Shown here piece after piece: positions 27,038 to 37,370 of a stretch of DNA of 64,000 nt. The notes beneath the pieces were generated by a model. The model searched no databases. It was not told the DNA's origin and saw only the letters and a list, made by a program, of their open reading frames with translations. Positions within the stretch are counted from its first letter, which is position 1. Each line of letters begins with the position of its first letter. Location of the stretch: contig NZ_KB889965.1 in NCBI RefSeq assembly GCF_000372865.1, forward strand, positions 1,261,902-1,325,901, read 5' to 3'. This DNA is from Methylosarcina fibrata AML-C10 (GTDB lineage: Bacteria; Pseudomonadota; Gammaproteobacteria; Methylococcales; Methylomonadaceae). The translations under genes and the position numbers were made by a program.

Positions 27038-28432
27038 ATGTCAGAACCACTTCTCTATCCTCAGGACGTTTCGCTGGAAGCGTTAAAGATCCCGCCCAAT
27101 TCGATTCAGGCCGAACAATCGGTGCTGGGCGGATTGATGCTGGACAATCAGACCTGGGATTCCGTTTCGGATAAAGTGTCCGAAGAGGACTTCTATCGCA
27201 AGGACCATCGCCTCATTTTCAAAACCATCGCTGCTCTCGCCGAAAAACAGGTTCCGTTCGACGTCATCACCATTTCGGAAGCCCTGGAAGCGGTGGGCGA
27301 ACTGGAAAACGTCGGCGGCCTGGCCTACTTGGGCCTGCTGGCCAAGGAAACGCCGAGCGCCGCGAACATCGTCAGTTACGCCAACATCGTCCGGGACCGG
27401 TCGGTGCTGCGCCAGTTGATCCACGTCGGCACCCGGATTGCCGATTCCGCGTTCAATACCGAAGGCCGGGATACCTCCGAACTGCTCGAACAGGCCGAGC
27501 GCGACGTCTTCAAAATCGCCGAGCAGCGTCAGCGCGGACAAGGCGGCTTCCAGTCGATCAAAACGCTGCTGGCGCGCGCGGTGGACAAGATCGAAATCAT
27601 GTTCGCCCAGGAAGGCTCGATTACCGGCGCCGGCACCGGCTTTACCGAGCTGGACCGGCTGACTTCCGGCCTGCAGCCGGCCGACCTGATCATCGTGGCC
27701 GGCCGTCCCTCGATGGGCAAGACCACGATCGCGATGAACATGGCGGAAAATATCGCCATCAAAAGCGGCACGCCAGTCGCAGTCTTCAGTATGGAAATGC
27801 CGGGCGACGCTCTGGCGATGCGGATGATGTCGTCGCTGGGCCGCATCGACCAGCACCGGGTCCGCACCGGCAAGCTGGAAGACGACGACTGGCCGCGCCT
27901 GACTTCGGCGATGAGCCTTCTCGCCGAAACCAAGCTGTTTATCGACGACACGCCCGCGCTGACGCCCACCGAAGTGCGTTCGAGAGCCCGGCGGCTGACG
28001 CGCGAACACGGCCAATTGGGACTGATCGTACTGGATTATCTCCAGTTGATGCAGTCGCCGAGCAGCGGCGACAACCGGGTTCAGCAGATTTCCGATATCT
28101 CGCGCGGTTTGAAGGCGCTGGCCAAGGAATTGAACGTGCCGGTGATCGCGCTCTCGCAGTTGAACCGCAACCTGGAGCAGCGGCCGAACAAGCGTCCGAT
28201 GATGTCCGACTTGCGGGAGTCCGGCGCGATCGAGCAGGACGCCGACCTGATTCTGTTCGTTTACCGGGACGAAGTCTATAACGAAGACAGTCCGGACAAA
28301 GGCATCGCCGAAGTGATTGTCGGCAAGCAGCGTAACGGCCCGTTGGGCACAGTCCGGCTGACCTTCCTCGGGCAATATACCCGCTTTGAAAATTACGCAG
28401 GGAATCCTTATGGCAGCGACGACTATGAATAA
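27038..28432 (+). CDS. dnaB: Replicative DNA helicase DnaB
   Basis: 464-residue hexameric 5'-3' helicase of the replication fork. The N-terminal domain (PPNSIQAEQSVLGGLML) is followed by a RecA-like domain with Walker A AGRPSMGKT, the DnaB signature SMEM, Walker B LIVLDYLQLM and LRESGAIEQDADLI. The ATG at 27038 gives the usual length and start; an in-frame ATG at 26933 would add 35 unlike residues. No intein. It is followed 42 bp later by alr, a common gammaproteobacterial pairing. Confidence 0.97.
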   Translation: MSEPLLYPQDVSLEALKIPPNSIQAEQSVLGGLMLDNQTWDSVSDKVSEEDFYRKDHRLIFKTIAALAEKQVPFDVITISEALEAVGELENVGGLAYLGLLAKETPSAANIVSYANIVRDRSVLRQLIHVGTRIADSAFNTEGRDTSELLEQAERDVFKIAEQRQRGQGGFQSIKTLLARAVDKIEIMFAQEGSITGAGTGFTELDRLTSGLQPADLIIVAGRPSMGKTTIAMNMAENIAIKSGTPVAVFSMEMPGDALAMRMMSSLGRIDQHRVRTGKLEDDDWPRLTSAMSLLAETKLFIDDTPALTPTEVRSRARRLTREHGQLGLIVLDYLQLMQSPSSGDNRVQQISDISRGLKALAKELNVPVIALSQLNRNLEQRPNKRPMMSDLRESGAIEQDADLILFVYRDEVYNEDSPDKGIAEVIVGKQRNGPLGTVRLTFLGQYTRFENYAGNPYGSDDYE

Positions 28433-28474
28433 AAGCCGCCTCTCCGAAACCATCGGCCACGACGAGGGCTTCCG

Positions 28475-29578
28475 ATGATGCCGGCCACCTACGCTCTCGT
28501 CCATCTGGAAGCCGCCCAGCATAATCTTGAGATCGCCCGCCGCCATGCCCCCAAAGCCCGGATCATGGCGGTCATCAAGGCCAACGGTTACGGCCACGGC
28601 CTGGTGCGCATCGCTCAGGCTCTGGCTAACGCCGACGCCTTTGCGGTCGCCCGGGTCGACGAAGGCATCTATTTGCGCAACGCGGGCGTTCGACGCCCCA
28701 TTACCGTCCTGGAAGGCTTTACCTTTAACGAAGAACTGGACACGCTCCTGCATTACGGTCTCGACTCGGTAGTACACTCATTCATTCAGTTCGACGTTCT
28801 CGAACGAAGGACCGAGACCGGGCAAATGGACGCCTGGCTGAAGCTCGACACCGGCATGAACCGGCTCGGATTCAAGCCGGAAGAATTTGACGCCGCCTAT
28901 CGAAGGTTGAGCCGATGCCGAATCGTCCGCGGCCCCTGCCATCTGATGACCCATCTGGCCAACTCCGACGCCGTCGACGACGGCAAGACCGCAAGACAAC
29001 TCAAGCTGTTCAACGAAACGGTGCGCCCCTATCCGGGTCTGCGCAGCATCGCCAATTCGGCGGGCATTCTGGCCTGGCCCGATGCGGTCAGCGACTGGGT
29101 CCGCCCCGGCATCATGCTGTACGGAATCTCTCCGTTTCCGGACCGTACCGGAGCAGAGCTCGGCCTGCAACCGATCATGGAGTTATACTCCCGGCTGATC
29201 TCGGTAAAGCCGCTCAAAAAAGGCGAAACGGTCGGTTACGGAACGGGGTGGGTTTGCCATAGGCCCACCACCCTGGGCGTCGTGGCGATCGGCTACGGCG
29301 ACGGCTACCCCCGCCATGCCGAAACGGGCACGCCGGTGCTGGTCAACGGCCGGCGCGTTCCTTTGATCGGCCGGGTTTCCATGGACATGATCACCGTCGA
29401 TCTGGAAACCCAACCCGATGCCAAACCCGGAGATCCCGTCTGCCTGTGGGGAAGAAATCTTCCGGTCGAAGAAATCGCGCTGCACGCAGGCACCATTCCC
29501 TACACGCTGGTCTGCGGCATCACTCAACGCGTGCAGATCATCGTCGACGAGCCGCGGAATTGGCCGGCCAGAGCATGA
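28475..29578 (+). CDS. alr: Alanine racemase
   Basis: 367-residue PLP enzyme that makes D-alanine for peptidoglycan. The PLP lysine lies in AVIKANGYGHG (residue 34), and the catalytic tyrosine region VGYGTGW followed by GVVAIGYGDGYPR is intact, as is GRVSMDMITVDL. A GAGGG ribosome site precedes the ATG. It follows dnaB and precedes the Lhr helicase gene on the same strand; the three may be cotranscribed. Confidence 0.97.
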   Translation: MMPATYALVHLEAAQHNLEIARRHAPKARIMAVIKANGYGHGLVRIAQALANADAFAVARVDEGIYLRNAGVRRPITVLEGFTFNEELDTLLHYGLDSVVHSFIQFDVLERRTETGQMDAWLKLDTGMNRLGFKPEEFDAAYRRLSRCRIVRGPCHLMTHLANSDAVDDGKTARQLKLFNETVRPYPGLRSIANSAGILAWPDAVSDWVRPGIMLYGISPFPDRTGAELGLQPIMELYSRLISVKPLKKGETVGYGTGWVCHRPTTLGVVAIGYGDGYPRHAETGTPVLVNGRRVPLIGRVSMDMITVDLETQPDAKPGDPVCLWGRNLPVEEIALHAGTIPYTLVCGITQRVQIIVDEPRNWPARA

Positions 29579-29606
29579 CGGCGCGCCGGATCATACGACT
29601 ATCGCA

Positions 29607-32600
29607 ATGAGTCCCTTGCTACATTCATTTCATCCGGTCGTGGCCGGTTGGTTTTTCGGCCGCTTCAAGGCGCCCTCGGAAGTTCAACTCCGGGCCTGGC
29701 CCGCGATCCAGGCCGGGCAATCGACGCTGATCGCGGCGCCGACCGGCTCCGGAAAAACCCTGGCCGCCTTTCTGGCGGTCATCGATCAACTGGTTCGGCA
29801 GGGACTGGAATCAACGCTTCCCGACGAGACCCGGATTCTTTATGTCTCGCCGCTGAAGGCCCTGTCCAACGACATTCACAAAAATCTGGAATTGCCGCTG
29901 TCCGGCATCGGCATGGCGCTGCTGGAAGCCTCCCTGCCGGGCATCGTCATCAGAGCCCAAACCCGGACCGGCGATACCTCCCAGGCCGAGCGCACGGCGA
30001 TGAAGCGCTATCCGCCGCACATCCTGGTAACGACGCCGGAATCCTTGTATCTTCTGCTGACTTCGGGCTCCGGACGGGACATGCTGAAAACCGTACGCAC
30101 CGTGATCGTCGACGAAATCCATGCGCTGGCCGGCAACAAACGCGGCGCGCATCTGATGCTCTCGCTCGAACGCCTGTGCCAATTGACCGAAAAACCTCCG
30201 GTCAGAATCGGTTTGTCCGCGACGCAAAAGCCGCTCGATGCGATCGCCCATTACCTGAACGGCTGCCGGGACACGCCCTGCACCGTCATCGACACCGGCC
30301 ACGTCCGCCGCCGCGACCTCAGAATCGAAGTCACCGGCTCGCCGCTGGAAGCGGTCATGGCCAACGAAGTCTGGACGGAAATCTACGACCGCCTGGAACA
30401 GCTCGTTCTCGAGCACCATACCACGCTGATTTTCGTCAATACCCGCCGTCTGGCCGAACGCGCGGCCGCGGCCCTGGCCGAACGGCTCGGCGAGGACGCG
30501 GTCACCGCCCATCACGGCAGTCTGGCCAAGGAACACCGTCTTTCGGCCGAACAACGCCTGAAACAAGGCAAGCTGAAAGCGCTGGTCGCAACCGCTTCGC
30601 TCGAGCTGGGCATCGACATCGGCGACGTCGATCTGGTCTGCCAGCTCGGCTCGCCGCACGCGATCGCGACCTTTTTGCAACGGGTCGGACGCTCCGGCCA
30701 CCGTCTCGGTGCCACGCCCAAAGGCCGGCTGTTTCCGCTGTCACGGGACGATTTGCTGGAATGCACCGCCCTGCTTGCGGCAATTGCCGAGGACCGGCTC
30801 GATCAAATTCGGATTCCGGACCATCCTCTGGACGTGCTGGCGCAGCAGATCGTCGCCGAAGTTGCCTGCCGGGAATGGAGCGAGCAGGCGCTGTACCGCG
30901 CCTTCACGAGGGCCTGGCCTTACCGTGCACTGACCGAGGAGCAATTTTCGGCCGTGGTCAAAATGCTCGGCGAAGGCTATCACACCCGGCGCGGACGGCG
31001 CGGCGCCCACATCCACCGCGATCTCGTCCACGGCATGCTGAGAAGCCGCAAGGGCGCCCGGCTGACGGCGCTCCTGAACGGCGGCGCGATACCGGACCAG
31101 TTCGATTACGACGTAATATTGCAGCCTGAAAGTTTATTCGTCGGCACGCTGAACGAAGATTTCGCTTTTGAAAGCATCCCCGGCGACATCTTCCAGCTCG
31201 GAAACAACTCCTACCGGATGCTCAAGATCGAACAGGGCAAAGTATTCGTCGAAGACGCCCACGGCCAACCGCCCAACATTCCGTTCTGGTTCGGCGAAGC
31301 GCCGGGCCGCACCGTCGAATTGTCGGAAGCCGTCTCGGATCTTTCGGAAAAGCTCGACTGCATGCTGGAACAAGGGCCCGAGGCGGCGCGCGCCTTCCTG
31401 GAGCGCGAGCCGGCGCTTCCTGCCGCGGCGGCCGAACAGTTGCTGAATTACCTGGCCGCCGCGAAAGCCGCGCTGACCGTATTGCCGACTCTGAATACGC
31501 TGGTCTTCGAGCGGTTTTTCGACGAGACCGGCGACATGCATTTCGTCATCCATTCGCCCTACGGCTCCAGGGTCAATCGGGCCTGGGGCCTGGCGCTGCG
31601 CAAACGGTTCTGCCGGCGTTTCAATTTTGAACTGCAAGCCGCGGCCGGCGAAGACAACATCATTCTATCGCTGGGCCCGACCCACAGTTTTCCGCTGCTG
31701 GAGCCTGCCTCCTATCTGAAAGCCGACAGCGTCGAACAGGTTCTGGTGCAGGCGCTGCTGGCGGCGCCGATGTTTCCGTCGCGCTGGCGCTGGGTCGCGA
31801 ACACGGCTTTGGCGGTGCCCCGCAACCGGGCAGGAAAAAAAGTGCCGGCCCAGTTTCAGCGCAACGACGCCGAAGATTTGATTGCCGTCGTTTTTCCCGA
31901 TCAACTGGCCTGCTTCGAGAACATTGCCGGCGACCGGGAAGTGCCCGATCACCCCCTGGTCAATCAGACCTTGTGGGATTGCCTGCACGAACTGATGGAC
32001 ATCGACGGCCTCAAACAATTGTTGAAAGGCATCGAGAACGGCGCCGTTCGCATCGTCGCGCGGGATCTGACCACGCCGTCGCCGATGGCGCAGGAAATCA
32101 TCAACGCCCGGCCCTACGCCTTTCTCGACGATACGCCGGCAGAGGAACGGCGCACGCTCGCGATACAGCAAAGGCGTTTCGCCGGCGCGGCGGAGGCCGC
32201 CGACATCGGCCGGCTGAATCCCGAAGCCATCGAACGGGTACGGCAGGAAGCCTGGCCCCTGGCGCGCGATGAAGACGAATTGCATGACGCGCTGGTGGTG
32301 CTGGGCTGCCTGACCGAACAGGAAGGCCGGAGCGCTCCCGGCTGGTCTGCGTTGTTTGCGAATCTGCAGCAGGATCGGCGCGCCACGGCCATGACGCTTC
32401 CTCAAGGCCAGCGTCTGTGGGCCGCCGCCGAACGCTTGCACGAATTACAGATCGTCTATCCGGAGGCTTCCTTGTCGCCTGCCATGGATGCCGCTGCCGG
32501 CGATTCGGCTCAGGATCGGGAAACCGCCTTGGAGGAATTGGTGCGCAGCCGGCTGGAAGGATTAGGGCCGGTCACGGCCGAGCGCCTAACAGCCTCTCTG

Positions 32601-33857
32601 GCTTTGCCGAACGCCGGCATCGAGCGGGCGCTGCTGGCCCTGGAACAACAGGGTACGGTTCTTCGGGGTAGCTTCACTCCGGGCTGCGGGGAAACCGAGT
32701 GGTGCGAACGGTCGCTGCTCGCGCGCATTCACCGCTATACCTTGAAACAATTGCGCAACGAAATCGAGCCGGTAGCGCCCGCCGACTACATGCGTTTTCT
32801 GTTCCGCTGGCACAGGCTGCACGAACCGGTGGCCGGCGAGGCCGCTCTGGCCAAAATTCTGAAGCAACTCGAAGGCTGCAATTTGCCGGCCGCCGCCTGG
32901 GAATCGGACGTCCTGCCGCGCCGAAGCAAGCCTTATTACGCTTCGGAGCTGGATCAACTGTGCAATTCCGGCCAGTTCATCTGGCTTCGGTTGAAGCCTG
33001 TGACCGGAAGCCATCCCAAATCGGCCGGAAAAACGACGGCGATCGCCTTGATCGAGCGCGCTCATCTGGAGGAGTGGCGCCATTTCTCGCCGCTGCCGGA
33101 CAAAGACAAGCTGGATCTGTCCGGGAACGCCCTGAGAGTCTATGACGCACTCAGCCGATGGGGCGCCAGTTTTTTTCAGGAACTGACGAGCGAAACCGGC
33201 CTTCTGAAAACGCAGCTCGAAGAAGCCCTGGGCGTTCTGGTCGCCGCCGGCCTGGTCACTTCGGACAGTTTCCAGGGCCTGCGCACTCTGGTCGTGCCGC
33301 AAAAAATTCTGCATCGGCGCAGCAAACGCTATCCTTTTCATGATCCTTTGGCCGCCGCCGGCCGCTGGTCTTTGTTGCGTCCTCAACGTTCCAAACCCGA
33401 GGATTCCTATCAGCCGGTGGAACACGTTGCCCGCACGTTGCTTTTGCGCTACGGCGTGATTTTCCGCAAGTTGCTGGACAATGAAGAAAACCTTCCGACC
33501 TGGCGGGAACTGCTTTATGTCTACCGCCGCCTGGAAGCCCGCGGCGAACTGCGCGGCGGCCGCTTCGTACAGGGGTTCGCCGGCGAACAATTCGCCCTGC
33601 CGGAAGCGCTGAGTGCCCTGCGCGACGTCCGCAAGCACCCCAAAACCGGCGAACTGACCGTAATCAATTGCGCCGATCCGTTGAACTTGTCCGGTATCAT
33701 TACACCCGGCGAGCGGATTCCGTCGATTTCCGGCCAGCGCATGATCTACCGCGACGGCGTACCTCTGGCGTTCGGCCAGCGCGATAAAGTCACTTATCTG
33801 GAACCGATGGATGCCGAGCATCAATGGCGGCTGCAATGGGCGTTGATGGGAAAATAG
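29607..33857 (+). CDS. lhr: Large ATP-dependent helicase Lhr
   Basis: 1416-residue superfamily 2 helicase of the full-length Lhr type. The core shows motif I APTGSGKTLAAF, motif II VDEIHAL, motif III SATQ and motif VI QRVGRSGHR within the first 360 residues, then the winged-helix and Lhr-specific domains, then the long C-terminal extension found in bacterial full-length Lhr. Lhr is a 3'-5' translocase tied to DNA repair. The ATG at 29607 starts with MSPLLHSFHPVVAGWF, matching the family; the frame is open further upstream inside alr but the sequence there does not look like protein. No split or frameshift. Confidence 0.95.
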   Translation: MSPLLHSFHPVVAGWFFGRFKAPSEVQLRAWPAIQAGQSTLIAAPTGSGKTLAAFLAVIDQLVRQGLESTLPDETRILYVSPLKALSNDIHKNLELPLSGIGMALLEASLPGIVIRAQTRTGDTSQAERTAMKRYPPHILVTTPESLYLLLTSGSGRDMLKTVRTVIVDEIHALAGNKRGAHLMLSLERLCQLTEKPPVRIGLSATQKPLDAIAHYLNGCRDTPCTVIDTGHVRRRDLRIEVTGSPLEAVMANEVWTEIYDRLEQLVLEHHTTLIFVNTRRLAERAAAALAERLGEDAVTAHHGSLAKEHRLSAEQRLKQGKLKALVATASLELGIDIGDVDLVCQLGSPHAIATFLQRVGRSGHRLGATPKGRLFPLSRDDLLECTALLAAIAEDRLDQIRIPDHPLDVLAQQIVAEVACREWSEQALYRAFTRAWPYRALTEEQFSAVVKMLGEGYHTRRGRRGAHIHRDLVHGMLRSRKGARLTALLNGGAIPDQFDYDVILQPESLFVGTLNEDFAFESIPGDIFQLGNNSYRMLKIEQGKVFVEDAHGQPPNIPFWFGEAPGRTVELSEAVSDLSEKLDCMLEQGPEAARAFLEREPALPAAAAEQLLNYLAAAKAALTVLPTLNTLVFERFFDETGDMHFVIHSPYGSRVNRAWGLALRKRFCRRFNFELQAAAGEDNIILSLGPTHSFPLLEPASYLKADSVEQVLVQALLAAPMFPSRWRWVANTALAVPRNRAGKKVPAQFQRNDAEDLIAVVFPDQLACFENIAGDREVPDHPLVNQTLWDCLHELMDIDGLKQLLKGIENGAVRIVARDLTTPSPMAQEIINARPYAFLDDTPAEERRTLAIQQRRFAGAAEAADIGRLNPEAIERVRQEAWPLARDEDELHDALVVLGCLTEQEGRSAPGWSALFANLQQDRRATAMTLPQGQRLWAAAERLHELQIVYPEASLSPAMDAAAGDSAQDRETALEELVRSRLEGLGPVTAERLTASLALPNAGIERALLALEQQGTVLRGSFTPGCGETEWCERSLLARIHRYTLKQLRNEIEPVAPADYMRFLFRWHRLHEPVAGEAALAKILKQLEGCNLPAAAWESDVLPRRSKPYYASELDQLCNSGQFIWLRLKPVTGSHPKSAGKTTAIALIERAHLEEWRHFSPLPDKDKLDLSGNALRVYDALSRWGASFFQELTSETGLLKTQLEEALGVLVAAGLVTSDSFQGLRTLVVPQKILHRRSKRYPFHDPLAAAGRWSLLRPQRSKPEDSYQPVEHVARTLLLRYGVIFRKLLDNEENLPTWRELLYVYRRLEARGELRGGRFVQGFAGEQFALPEALSALRDVRKHPKTGELTVINCADPLNLSGIITPGERIPSISGQRMIYRDGVPLAFGQRDKVTYLEPMDAEHQWRLQWALMGK

Positions 33858-33870
33858 GAAATCAATCTTT

Positions 33871-36573
33871 ATGATGCACATTCCCCATGGCCCTTCCGCG
33901 AACATTGGAAATCGAAGAAATCACTATTTAATGAAACAGTTTCTTAGCAATGCCTATATCGCCTCGATCCTGGGGGTTGGGGCCATTTTATTCGTATTAA
34001 AAAAGCTACAGTTCATTTTCGGAAATTCTTCGCCGCTCCTGCTGTTTCTGATCGTCATCGCTTTTTCCGGCTGGCGGGGCGGATTAAAGGCCGGGCTTTT
34101 CACTACGGCGTTGAGCACCGCAGCCAGCATCTACTTTCTGACCGAGCCGGATCACTCGTTCTATATTACCCACCCCAGCGAATTGCTTCGGACCATTCTT
34201 TTGGCGAGCGTGGGCGCCATCTACAGCTTGATCATTGCCCGTGTATACCAGCAGGAAAAACGGGCCTTGCAGACGGTTATGGAGCGGGAAGCACAGCTTA
34301 AACAGGAAATCGCCGAACGCAATCGAACCCAGGCCGACAGGAATCTTTATGTAGCCCTTGTTAAAAGCAGCACCGAGTTTATCGGCATGTGCGATATGAA
34401 CGGCGTGCCTTTTTTCATCAACGATGCCGGCATGCGCCTAGTCGGTCTGGACAGCCTCGAACAGGCTCTTGCCACCCCGGTCAAGGACTTTTTTTTTCCG
34501 GAAGATCAGGCTTTTATCCTGGACAAGGTCTTCCCTTCGGTATTGAAGAGCGGCCGTTCCGTGCTTGAAATCCGCTTTCGCCATTTCAAAACCGGAGAAG
34601 CGATCTGGATGATCTATAACGTCTTCGTCTTGAAGGATTTGAACGATCATGCCGTCGGTCTGGGCACGGTCAGCACCAACATCAACGAGCGCAAGCGAGC
34701 CGAAGAGACGCTGCGGGAAATCCAGGTCGACCTGAACCGGGCTCAGGCGGTCGCCCATGTAGGCAGTTGGCGTCTGGATATTCATAAGAATAAACTGGAA
34801 TGGTCGGATGAAAATTATCAGATTTTTGGCGTAGCCAAAGGCACTCCTTTAACCTATGAATCGTTTTTGGCCATCGTTCATCCGGCCGACCGTCAGTTTG
34901 TCGATGACGCCTGGAAGGCCGCGCTGGCCGGCAGCCTCTACGATGTCGAACACCGGCTGTTGATCGACGGACAGGTCAAATGGGTGCGGGAATTGGTCGA
35001 ACTCGAATTTGACGAGAACGGATCGGTGCGCGGCGGTTTCGGAACCACCGAGGATATCACCGGCATTAAAACCGTTCAGGAAGCCTTGCAGCGGGAACGG
35101 GCTTTTTTAAGACAGGTGATTGATGCGGCGCCGAGCGCCATCTTTGTCAAGGATCGGGATGGGCGATTCCTCCTCGGCAACGAAGTATTGGCGAAATCCT
35201 ACGGCACCAGTATAGAAGCCCTGGTGGGGCTGACCGAAAAGGACTTCAATACCAATGCCGACGAAGTGGCTCACTTCCAACAAAACGACCTGGAAGTCAT
35301 CAACAGCCGCACGCCCAGGGTCTTCCCGGAAGTGAAGGTAACGCATGCCGACGACTCCGTACACTGGTACAACACGGTCAAGATCCCTTTATTCGACGGC
35401 GATCAATGCAATAAACTGCTCGTGGTGGCCACCGACATTACCGAGCGCAAGCGCGCCAACGAAGCTCTTCTGGAGGCGAACCGACGCAAGGACGAATTTC
35501 TGGCAATGCTGGCCCACGAGCTTCGCAATCCGCTCGCGCCGATCAAGAATGCGGTGCAATTGCTGAAAAAACAAAAATCGGCCGATCCCAAGCTGGAATG
35601 GATTCGCCGTATCATCGATTCGCAGGTAAACCATCTGGCCCGCCTGCTCGACGATCTGCTCGACGTCGCCCGCATCATGCAAGGTAAAATCAGGCTAAAA
35701 ACCGAACGCTTCGAATTGAACGACATGGTCATGGCTGCGATAGAAACCTGCCAGCCGCTGATTGAATCGCGCCGGCAGGAGTTGATCATCACTCAAAGTA
35801 TGAAAACGCCCTGGATCGAAGGCGATCGGGCCCGGCTGGGGCAAGTGCTGGCCAACTTGCTGAACAATGCCGCCAAATACACCGGCGAGGGCGGCAAAAT
35901 CCGGCTCGACATCCGCCAGGAAGGCACCGATGCTGTCCTCGAGGTCAGGGACACCGGCATCGGCATCGCTCCCGATATGTTGCCGAAGATCTTCGATCTC
36001 TTCACGCAGGCCGACCATTCCCTGGCTCATTCTCAGGGGGGGCTCGGCGTGGGCTTGACGCTGGTGCGCCAGTTGGTCGAGATTCACGGCGGTGCCGTCA
36101 CCGCCGCAAGCGCCGGCATCGGCCGGGGCAGTACCTTTACGGTGCGATTGCCGGCCTTGCCGACGGAATCAGCCACACCAGAACCGGCACCGGTTGAATC
36201 GGCGTTGGCGTCTGCCAAATTCCGCATTCTGGTGGTCGATGATTACCCCGCCGGGGCCGAAAGCCTGAAAATGCTGCTTCAGGAGGAAGGGCACGAGGTC
36301 GCAACAGCCGGGAGCGGCATGGAAGCGCTGGAAAGGGCGGAAAAGTTTCGGCCGCAGATCGTGCTGCTCGATATCGGCCTGCCCGATCTGAGCGGTTACG
36401 AAGTCGCCAGACGGCTGCGCGAATTGCCGCAAACCCGGACTGCGCTGCTGATTGCCTTGACAGGGTACGGACAGTCCAAAGACATGGAACTGTCGCAGTC
36501 GGCAGGATTCGACCATCACTTGCTGAAACCGGTGGATTTCGACAAGCTGCTGGCATTGCTGCCTTCGTCCTGA
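33871..36573 (+). CDS. Hybrid PAS sensor histidine kinase / response regulator
   Basis: 900-residue protein. N-terminal membrane helices of the DUF4118 (KdpD-like) type occupy residues about 25-125. A short coiled coil leads to three PAS/PAC domains (about 150-280, 285-400 and 410-530). HisKA has the phospho-His in MLAHELRNPLAPIKNAV (about 550), and the ATPase domain shows NLLNNAAKYT and DTGIGIAPDMLPKIFDLF. A C-terminal receiver (about 780-900) has Asp in IVLLDIGLPDLSG. The ATG at 33871 follows the lhr stop by 13 bp; an alternative at 33931 starts just before the first membrane helix. No DNA-binding domain and no adjacent regulator gene. Signal and output unknown. Confidence 0.9.
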   Translation: MMHIPHGPSANIGNRRNHYLMKQFLSNAYIASILGVGAILFVLKKLQFIFGNSSPLLLFLIVIAFSGWRGGLKAGLFTTALSTAASIYFLTEPDHSFYITHPSELLRTILLASVGAIYSLIIARVYQQEKRALQTVMEREAQLKQEIAERNRTQADRNLYVALVKSSTEFIGMCDMNGVPFFINDAGMRLVGLDSLEQALATPVKDFFFPEDQAFILDKVFPSVLKSGRSVLEIRFRHFKTGEAIWMIYNVFVLKDLNDHAVGLGTVSTNINERKRAEETLREIQVDLNRAQAVAHVGSWRLDIHKNKLEWSDENYQIFGVAKGTPLTYESFLAIVHPADRQFVDDAWKAALAGSLYDVEHRLLIDGQVKWVRELVELEFDENGSVRGGFGTTEDITGIKTVQEALQRERAFLRQVIDAAPSAIFVKDRDGRFLLGNEVLAKSYGTSIEALVGLTEKDFNTNADEVAHFQQNDLEVINSRTPRVFPEVKVTHADDSVHWYNTVKIPLFDGDQCNKLLVVATDITERKRANEALLEANRRKDEFLAMLAHELRNPLAPIKNAVQLLKKQKSADPKLEWIRRIIDSQVNHLARLLDDLLDVARIMQGKIRLKTERFELNDMVMAAIETCQPLIESRRQELIITQSMKTPWIEGDRARLGQVLANLLNNAAKYTGEGGKIRLDIRQEGTDAVLEVRDTGIGIAPDMLPKIFDLFTQADHSLAHSQGGLGVGLTLVRQLVEIHGGAVTAASAGIGRGSTFTVRLPALPTESATPEPAPVESALASAKFRILVVDDYPAGAESLKMLLQEEGHEVATAGSGMEALERAEKFRPQIVLLDIGLPDLSGYEVARRLRELPQTRTALLIALTGYGQSKDMELSQSAGFDHHLLKPVDFDKLLALLPSS

Positions 36574-36845
36574 AGCTCTCTGTTTTTAAAACGGGACCGA
36601 TCCGGAAGATGCGAGCATCGAGCGCGAACGATACTCTGGAACCCAAGCGCTTCACAAAGCCCGGCGCCCGGACTTTTACCGACGGACTCTCAACAAACCG
36701 CTGGGCCTTTCACCGATCTATCGATAAAATGAGCGGCTTCTCTTAAAAACTTTAGTTCAGAGCGATAACGGCGCTAACAACTATTGGTCACCGCGAAAAA
36801 CACCCATGTTTTTTATGAAAAATTTTTGACTCACCGGAACCTATC

Positions 36846-37367
36846 GTGATCATCGTCGCTGTTTTCTTTTTTTTCGCCGCCTTCGGACTGTTCGTAGCGG
36901 CCAGCCTCATTGTGGATCTGGCCTTGCCGCTACCGGCCGGAGCCGTGTTCAAGCTGGCTTCGATCCTGCTGCTGAGCGCCCTGCTCCTGTTATTGGCAAC
37001 CGGCTTGTTGCTGATGGCCAAGACCGCCATAAGCTCCTGCTATCGATACTTTTCTTCCGCTCAGCGCATTCGGCGGCGGTGGCTGTTCATGCAAGGCGAG
37101 CAGGCCCGAACCGGCCGGCTGCTTTATTTTAGAAAGCAAACTCTCCGGTACGTGCATGGCCAGCGGATAAAGCGGCTGGAACAAGCCGATGAACGCCGGC
37201 ACCTCCAGTCTCTGGCCAAGGCTGTCCACACGGATTTGATGGCCCGGAAAAAACATCTGCCGGTCACCCTCTTCAAAGAATTGCAGCGGGAGTACAGCCG
37301 TTACCGTACCAATCGGGACGGCGAAGCGTTGATCCGGCTGCAGCGAAAAATAGCCGACATGGCCTAA
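36846..37367 (+). CDS. Two-helix membrane protein of unknown function
   Basis: 173 residues with a GTG start; GGAA lies a few bases before it. Two hydrophobic helices (residues about 2-24 and 36-58) precede a strongly basic, helical cytoplasmic part rich in Arg (RIRRRWLFMQGEQ, KRLEQADERRHLQ). I do not recognise the family. Only 3 bp separate it from the next gene, a coiled-coil protein, so the two very likely work together. Nothing in the sequence points to a substrate. Confidence 0.7.
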   Translation: MIIVAVFFFFAAFGLFVAASLIVDLALPLPAGAVFKLASILLLSALLLLLATGLLLMAKTAISSCYRYFSSAQRIRRRWLFMQGEQARTGRLLYFRKQTLRYVHGQRIKRLEQADERRHLQSLAKAVHTDLMARKKHLPVTLFKELQREYSRYRTNRDGEALIRLQRKIADMA

Positions 37368-37370
37368 GCT

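Noticed and set aside
27083-28777. Long minus-strand frame (564 codons) over dnaB and alr
   Set aside because: It spans two conserved genes in antisense and has repetitive His/Arg/Gln composition typical of shadow frames.
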